The notes under the pieces: model-generated
Seen by the model: the letters and a program-made list of their open reading frames with translations, nothing else
Database searches by the model: none
What the model was told of the DNA's origin: nothing
Source of the DNA: Clostridiales bacterium UBA735
GTDB lineage: Bacteria > Bacillota > Clostridia > Oscillospirales > Oscillospiraceae
NCBI GenBank assembly: GCA_002298695.1
Contig: DBLB01000097.1
Location: 792-8,445 of the forward strand
Reading direction: 5' to 3'
DNA length: 7,654 nucleotides
Shown: positions 5,205 through 7,654 of the stretch, piece by piece
How the letters are laid out: the number at the start of each line of letters is the position of its first letter
Numbering within the stretch: position 1 is the first letter of the stretch
Position numbers and translations under genes: made by a program

Positions 5205-6143
5205 ATGACACAGATTCCGATGTACGTCTTCACCGGCTTTCTGGAAGCCGGCAAGACGAAATTCATTCAGGAGACGCTGGAGGATCCGCGGTTCAACTCC
5301 GGCGAGCGGACGCTGCTGCTGGTGTTTGAAGAGGGCGAGGAGGAATATGACATCTCGGCCTACCCGGCGCAGAACGTCTACATTGAGACGCCGGACTACG
5401 AGCAGCTGAGTCCGGAATTTCTGGAGGATCTGCGCAGGAAACACCGCGCCGACCGCGTGGTCGTCGAGCTCAACGGCATGCATCTGGCGGCGGACTTCTA
5501 TATGAAGACGCCGGACAGCTGGGTCATTGCGCAGGAAATGATGTTTGCCGACGCGCAGACGTTCATGAGCTACAATGCCAACATGCGGCAGCTGGTCGTG
5601 GACAAGCTGGCCGGGGCGGAGATCGTGGTCTTCAACCGCATGACGCCCGGCGCGGACATCATGCCGTATCACAAGATCGCGCGCGCCGTCAACCGGAAGA
5701 TCGACATCCTGTATGAGTACACCGACGGAAAGAACCAGTTCGACGAGATCGTCGATCCGCTGCCGTTCGACCTCAACGCACCCGTGATCGAGATCGCCGA
5801 CGAGGATTATGCGCTGTTCTACCGCGACGTGACTGAGGAACCGAAGAAATACGATGGCAAGACCGTCTGCTTCAAGGGGCAGGTCGCCCGGCTGCGGCGC
5901 GAGAAGGACGGCATGTTTGCCCCCGGCCGCTTCGTGATGACCTGCTGTGAGGCCGACATCACATTTATGGGGTTGCCGTGCAAATTCATCGGCAGCGAGG
6001 GTCTCAAGCCGCGCAGCTGGGTCATGGTCAAGGCTAAAATCGCCGTGCAGCGCCATCCGCTCTACAAAGGCGCAGGGCCCATCCTGACAGCACTCAGCGT
6101 CACGCCGGCGGAACCCGCCGCAAAAGAGGTCGCGACCTTCTGA
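5205..6143 (+). CDS. Degenerate G3E GTPase domain fused to a YcgQ/DUF1980-like C-terminal domain
   Basis: A 312-residue two-domain protein. Residues 1-190 resemble a G3E/CobW GTPase: a P-loop GFLEAGKT (11-18), a strand ending VVVELNGM at the LIEPSG position, and VFNRMTPGAD at the guanine-specificity position. The CxCC metal motif and the ENEFG switch of its neighbour are absent. Residues from about 200 to 308 resemble the C-terminal domain of YcgQ/TIGR03943 (DUF1980): KTVCFKGQV (from about 219), RFVMTCCEAD (242-251), GLPCKF, and SWVMVKAKI. In other bacteria that domain belongs to a partner of the DUF318-type (YcgR) permease, and I have no permease in view. GAGGG (5193-5197) overlaps the CobW stop and lies 7 bases before the ATG, so the two genes form an operon. 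A role as a partner in metal transfer is inferred. Confidence 0.82.
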   Translation: MTQIPMYVFTGFLEAGKTKFIQETLEDPRFNSGERTLLLVFEEGEEEYDISAYPAQNVYIETPDYEQLSPEFLEDLRRKHRADRVVVELNGMHLAADFYMKTPDSWVIAQEMMFADAQTFMSYNANMRQLVVDKLAGAEIVVFNRMTPGADIMPYHKIARAVNRKIDILYEYTDGKNQFDEIVDPLPFDLNAPVIEIADEDYALFYRDVTEEPKKYDGKTVCFKGQVARLRREKDGMFAPGRFVMTCCEADITFMGLPCKFIGSEGLKPRSWVMVKAKIAVQRHPLYKGAGPILTALSVTPAEPAAKEVATF

Positions 6144-6156
6144 ACCCGAGAATTTC

Positions 6157-6198
6157 AAAATGCGGATATGCCGGAACCGGCATATCCGCATAATTTTG
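6157..6198. terminator. Bidirectional intrinsic terminator between convergent genes
   Basis: A perfect 15-bp stem, ATGCGGATATGCCGG (6160-6174) with CCGGCATATCCGCAT (6177-6191), has a 2-base AA centre. It is followed by TAATTTT on the plus strand and, read on the minus strand, by TTTTGAAATT. It sits between the plus-strand stop (6143) and the minus-strand stop (6206), so it can serve both genes. Confidence 0.88.
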
Positions 6199-6205
6199 TC
6201 TGCAA

Positions 6206-7651
6206 TTATTTTTTCCGGAGGAGCAGAACGAGCGCAAGCGCGAGCAGCGCCGCGGCAAACAGCGCCCAGGGCCAGACGGTGCCGGAGACGAAGACCGCCG
6301 TCGGACCGTCCGCGCCGCCGATGATGCCGATGCAGGCGGCGCTGCTCTGCGCCTCCGGCGCAGCGGCATCCGCGCATGGGCCGATCTCCAGCGGCCGGTC
6401 GCCCGCATCGCAGTCACAGATCCGGATGTCCTCGCTTGGCGAGGGGGAGAGCGTGTAGCGCATGGCGGTGAAATGCGTCGGGTAAAACGCGGTGAGCAGC
6501 CCGCGCGGAAGCGTTTCCTGTGCCAGCTCCTGCACCTGCAGCGTATAGTCCGTCCCGCTGACCGGATGGGAGAAGGTGAACGAATCGCCGGGCGCATGGA
6601 CCTTGAAGTGCGGGCCGGGCACGCGGCACGGCCGCTGCTGCATCGTCAGCGTCAGCGTCCGGATCTCCGGGCGGCGCTTGCCCGCCCACAAAAAGGAGAA
6701 CCGACAGAGCATCCACCCGCAGGCAGCGTCCAGCCCGTAATGGCGGAGCATCCGCTCCGCCTCCGGCGCGCGGAAGCTCTTTGGCAGGCAGGGATTATGA
6801 CACACCGAGCAGCCGTGCGAGAGCTGCAGCGGCCGGCCGTTCAGCGTGAGCTGTGGGTCGGGCCGCATGCCGAGTGGGTTGTCAAGATCGATCTGCAGCT
6901 GCTGCTCCGGCGTAAAATTGTCGCGCGAGTCGTTTTCCGGGCTGAGCTCCCATTTGCGCAGGAACCTGCGGATCTCGTCCGCCTCCGCGCGCATGCAGAC
7001 GTCCACGACCAGCCCCCTGCCGCAGGCGTACGCCGCGGGGACGACCCAATGGCGCCCCGCCCAGTCGAACTGCGTCCCAAGCCGGAGCTCGGTCCCGGCG
7101 CGGCCGTTTCCCCGTCCGCCCCAGAAGCCGCCGTCAAAGAAGACCTTCCAGTCCGGCGCCGCTGGTTCTGCCGCCGGACACCCGGTGACATCGTAATATT
7201 CCTCTGTGTACTTGATGCTGCCGGGGTCAAAGGCTGCCTGCAGCTCCCGGAGATAGGCCCACGGGTGCTCCATCGGGGTGAGGCCCAGCTGCGCGGCGAG
7301 GGCGGACAGGCATGCTTCCTGCTCCGCTGTGGGAGGATTTTCCCGCAAAAAAGCGTCAAACTGCGCTTCCTCCCACATCCATGCCTGCTCCAATGCCGCC
7401 GCGTCGCCGCAGGCGAGCAGCAGGCGCAAAAAGTCCGCGAAATCTCTGGCCAGCGGATGCACGCAGTCCGGCGCGGGATTCATCGGGCTCACGGCGAAGA
7501 CCGTTTCGCCAAAGCCGCGGACAAAGCAGAAGTGGATGCCGTCCACGCCCGCCCAGCCGAAAATGCTTGCACCCTTGGGCGTGCAGAAATAGGGATCGTT
7601 GTCCTCCTGCCGCATCACGCTGAGGGGCGATAAGTCAATATTTTTGCGCAA
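6206..7651 (-). CDS. Protein of unknown function with C-terminal GGADGPT-membrane-helix tail (N-terminus uncertain)
   Basis: About 481 residues counted from a TTG at 7651. The frame remains open at the window edge, so the true start may lie outside; the first in-frame ATG is at 7615. I do not recognise the main body. Residues 20-100 (GVDGIHFCFVRGFGE, then LARDFADFLRLLLACGD) vaguely recall SMI1/KNR4 (SUKH) domains, a weak inference. Residues 168-236 are rich in Trp and aromatic residues (DWKVFFDGGFWGG, FDWAGRHWVVPA). C281-S-V-C284-H-N-P-C288 is a possible zinc site. Residues 441-451 read IGIIGGADGPT, the signature of the membrane-embedded active region of oxaloacetate/glutaconyl-CoA decarboxylase beta subunits, but nothing else of that protein is present. 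A single hydrophobic helix (458-478) and a terminal RKK follow. No signal peptide is visible at the start given. It is convergent with the CobW pair and shares their terminator. Confidence 0.8.
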   Translation of the reverse strand: MRKNIDLSPLSVMRQEDNDPYFCTPKGASIFGWAGVDGIHFCFVRGFGETVFAVSPMNPAPDCVHPLARDFADFLRLLLACGDAAALEQAWMWEEAQFDAFLRENPPTAEQEACLSALAAQLGLTPMEHPWAYLRELQAAFDPGSIKYTEEYYDVTGCPAAEPAAPDWKVFFDGGFWGGRGNGRAGTELRLGTQFDWAGRHWVVPAAYACGRGLVVDVCMRAEADEIRRFLRKWELSPENDSRDNFTPEQQLQIDLDNPLGMRPDPQLTLNGRPLQLSHGCSVCHNPCLPKSFRAPEAERMLRHYGLDAACGWMLCRFSFLWAGKRRPEIRTLTLTMQQRPCRVPGPHFKVHAPGDSFTFSHPVSGTDYTLQVQELAQETLPRGLLTAFYPTHFTAMRYTLSPSPSEDIRICDCDAGDRPLEIGPCADAAAPEAQSSAACIGIIGGADGPTAVFVSGTVWPWALFAAALLALALVLLLRKK

Positions 7652-7654
7652 AAA

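Noticed and set aside
3944..5266. Long minus-strand reading frame rich in Val, Met and Ile that resembles a membrane protein
   Set aside because: It is the antisense of the His/Asp codons (CAT/CAC, GAT/GAC) of the CobW insert, which read as ATG/GTG and ATC/GTC. It has no family resemblance and lies wholly opposite a clear gene.
5151..6377. Long minus-strand reading frame opposite the second G3E gene
   Set aside because: It is antisense to a well-supported gene, has low-complexity composition from GC-rich codons, and crosses the bidirectional terminator.
6794..6808. CxxCH sequence (CSVCH) as a haem c attachment site
   Set aside because: There is no signal peptide or cytochrome context, and a third cysteine follows closely. 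A zinc site is more plausible.
6473..7633. Long plus-strand reading frame opposite the minus-strand unknown protein
   Set aside because: It is Arg/Pro/Ala-rich shadow coding with no motifs. The minus-strand frame has coherent domains, a membrane helix and a matching terminator.

Overview
The window looks like chromosomal DNA of a GC-rich Clostridia-type Firmicute, most likely a gut Oscillospiraceae relative. This is an inference from strong AGGAGG-type ribosome binding sites, sigma-A promoters of the TTGNNN-17/18-TANAAT type, GC-rich codon use and the gene families present. It carries eight protein-coding genes, one broken gene, four promoters, three intrinsic terminators, a dispersed palindromic repeat and a structured leader. 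No tRNA, rRNA, CRISPR array or transposase gene is visible.

Layout, left to right. Positions 21-80 hold a degenerate copy of a short palindromic repeat. A promoter (112-140) then drives a three-gene operon: a YbaK/EbsC-type aminoacyl-tRNA deacylase (163-633), a small TSCPD-domain protein (648-902) and a phosphoglycolate-phosphatase-like HAD hydrolase (902-1591), ending at a terminator (1623-1648). The next transcription unit starts from a consensus promoter with a perfect operator palindrome at its start site. It encodes a TetR regulator (1729-2361), a GNAT acetyltransferase that lost its middle by deletion (2358-2680, pseudogene) and an intact second GNAT (2696-3169).

A 149-base gap (3170-3318) contains two interleaved 8-bp helices with pseudoknot topology. 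It precedes an RNHCP zinc-ribbon protein (3319-3744) with its own strong terminator (3768-3800). Immediately after that lies the complete copy of the palindromic repeat (3803-3882).

A third promoter (3921-3950) drives two adjacent G3E-type (CobW/COG0523) genes. The first (3986-5194) is a canonical CobW GTPase with a 95-residue insert made almost wholly of His, Asp/Glu and Cys between its GTPase domain and its CobW C-terminal domain. The second (5205-6143) has a degenerate G3E domain without the CxCC metal motif, fused to a C-terminal domain like that of YcgQ/DUF1980. Together they look like a metal-handling pair, probably for zinc or a similar transition metal.

A bidirectional terminator (6160-6191) separates them from a convergent minus-strand gene (6206-7651, running off the right edge). 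It encodes a large protein of unknown function whose last 45 residues carry an isolated GGADGPT motif, as found in Na+-pumping decarboxylase beta subunits, followed by one membrane helix and a basic end. This tail and the metal-GTPase pair are the most unusual items in the window.
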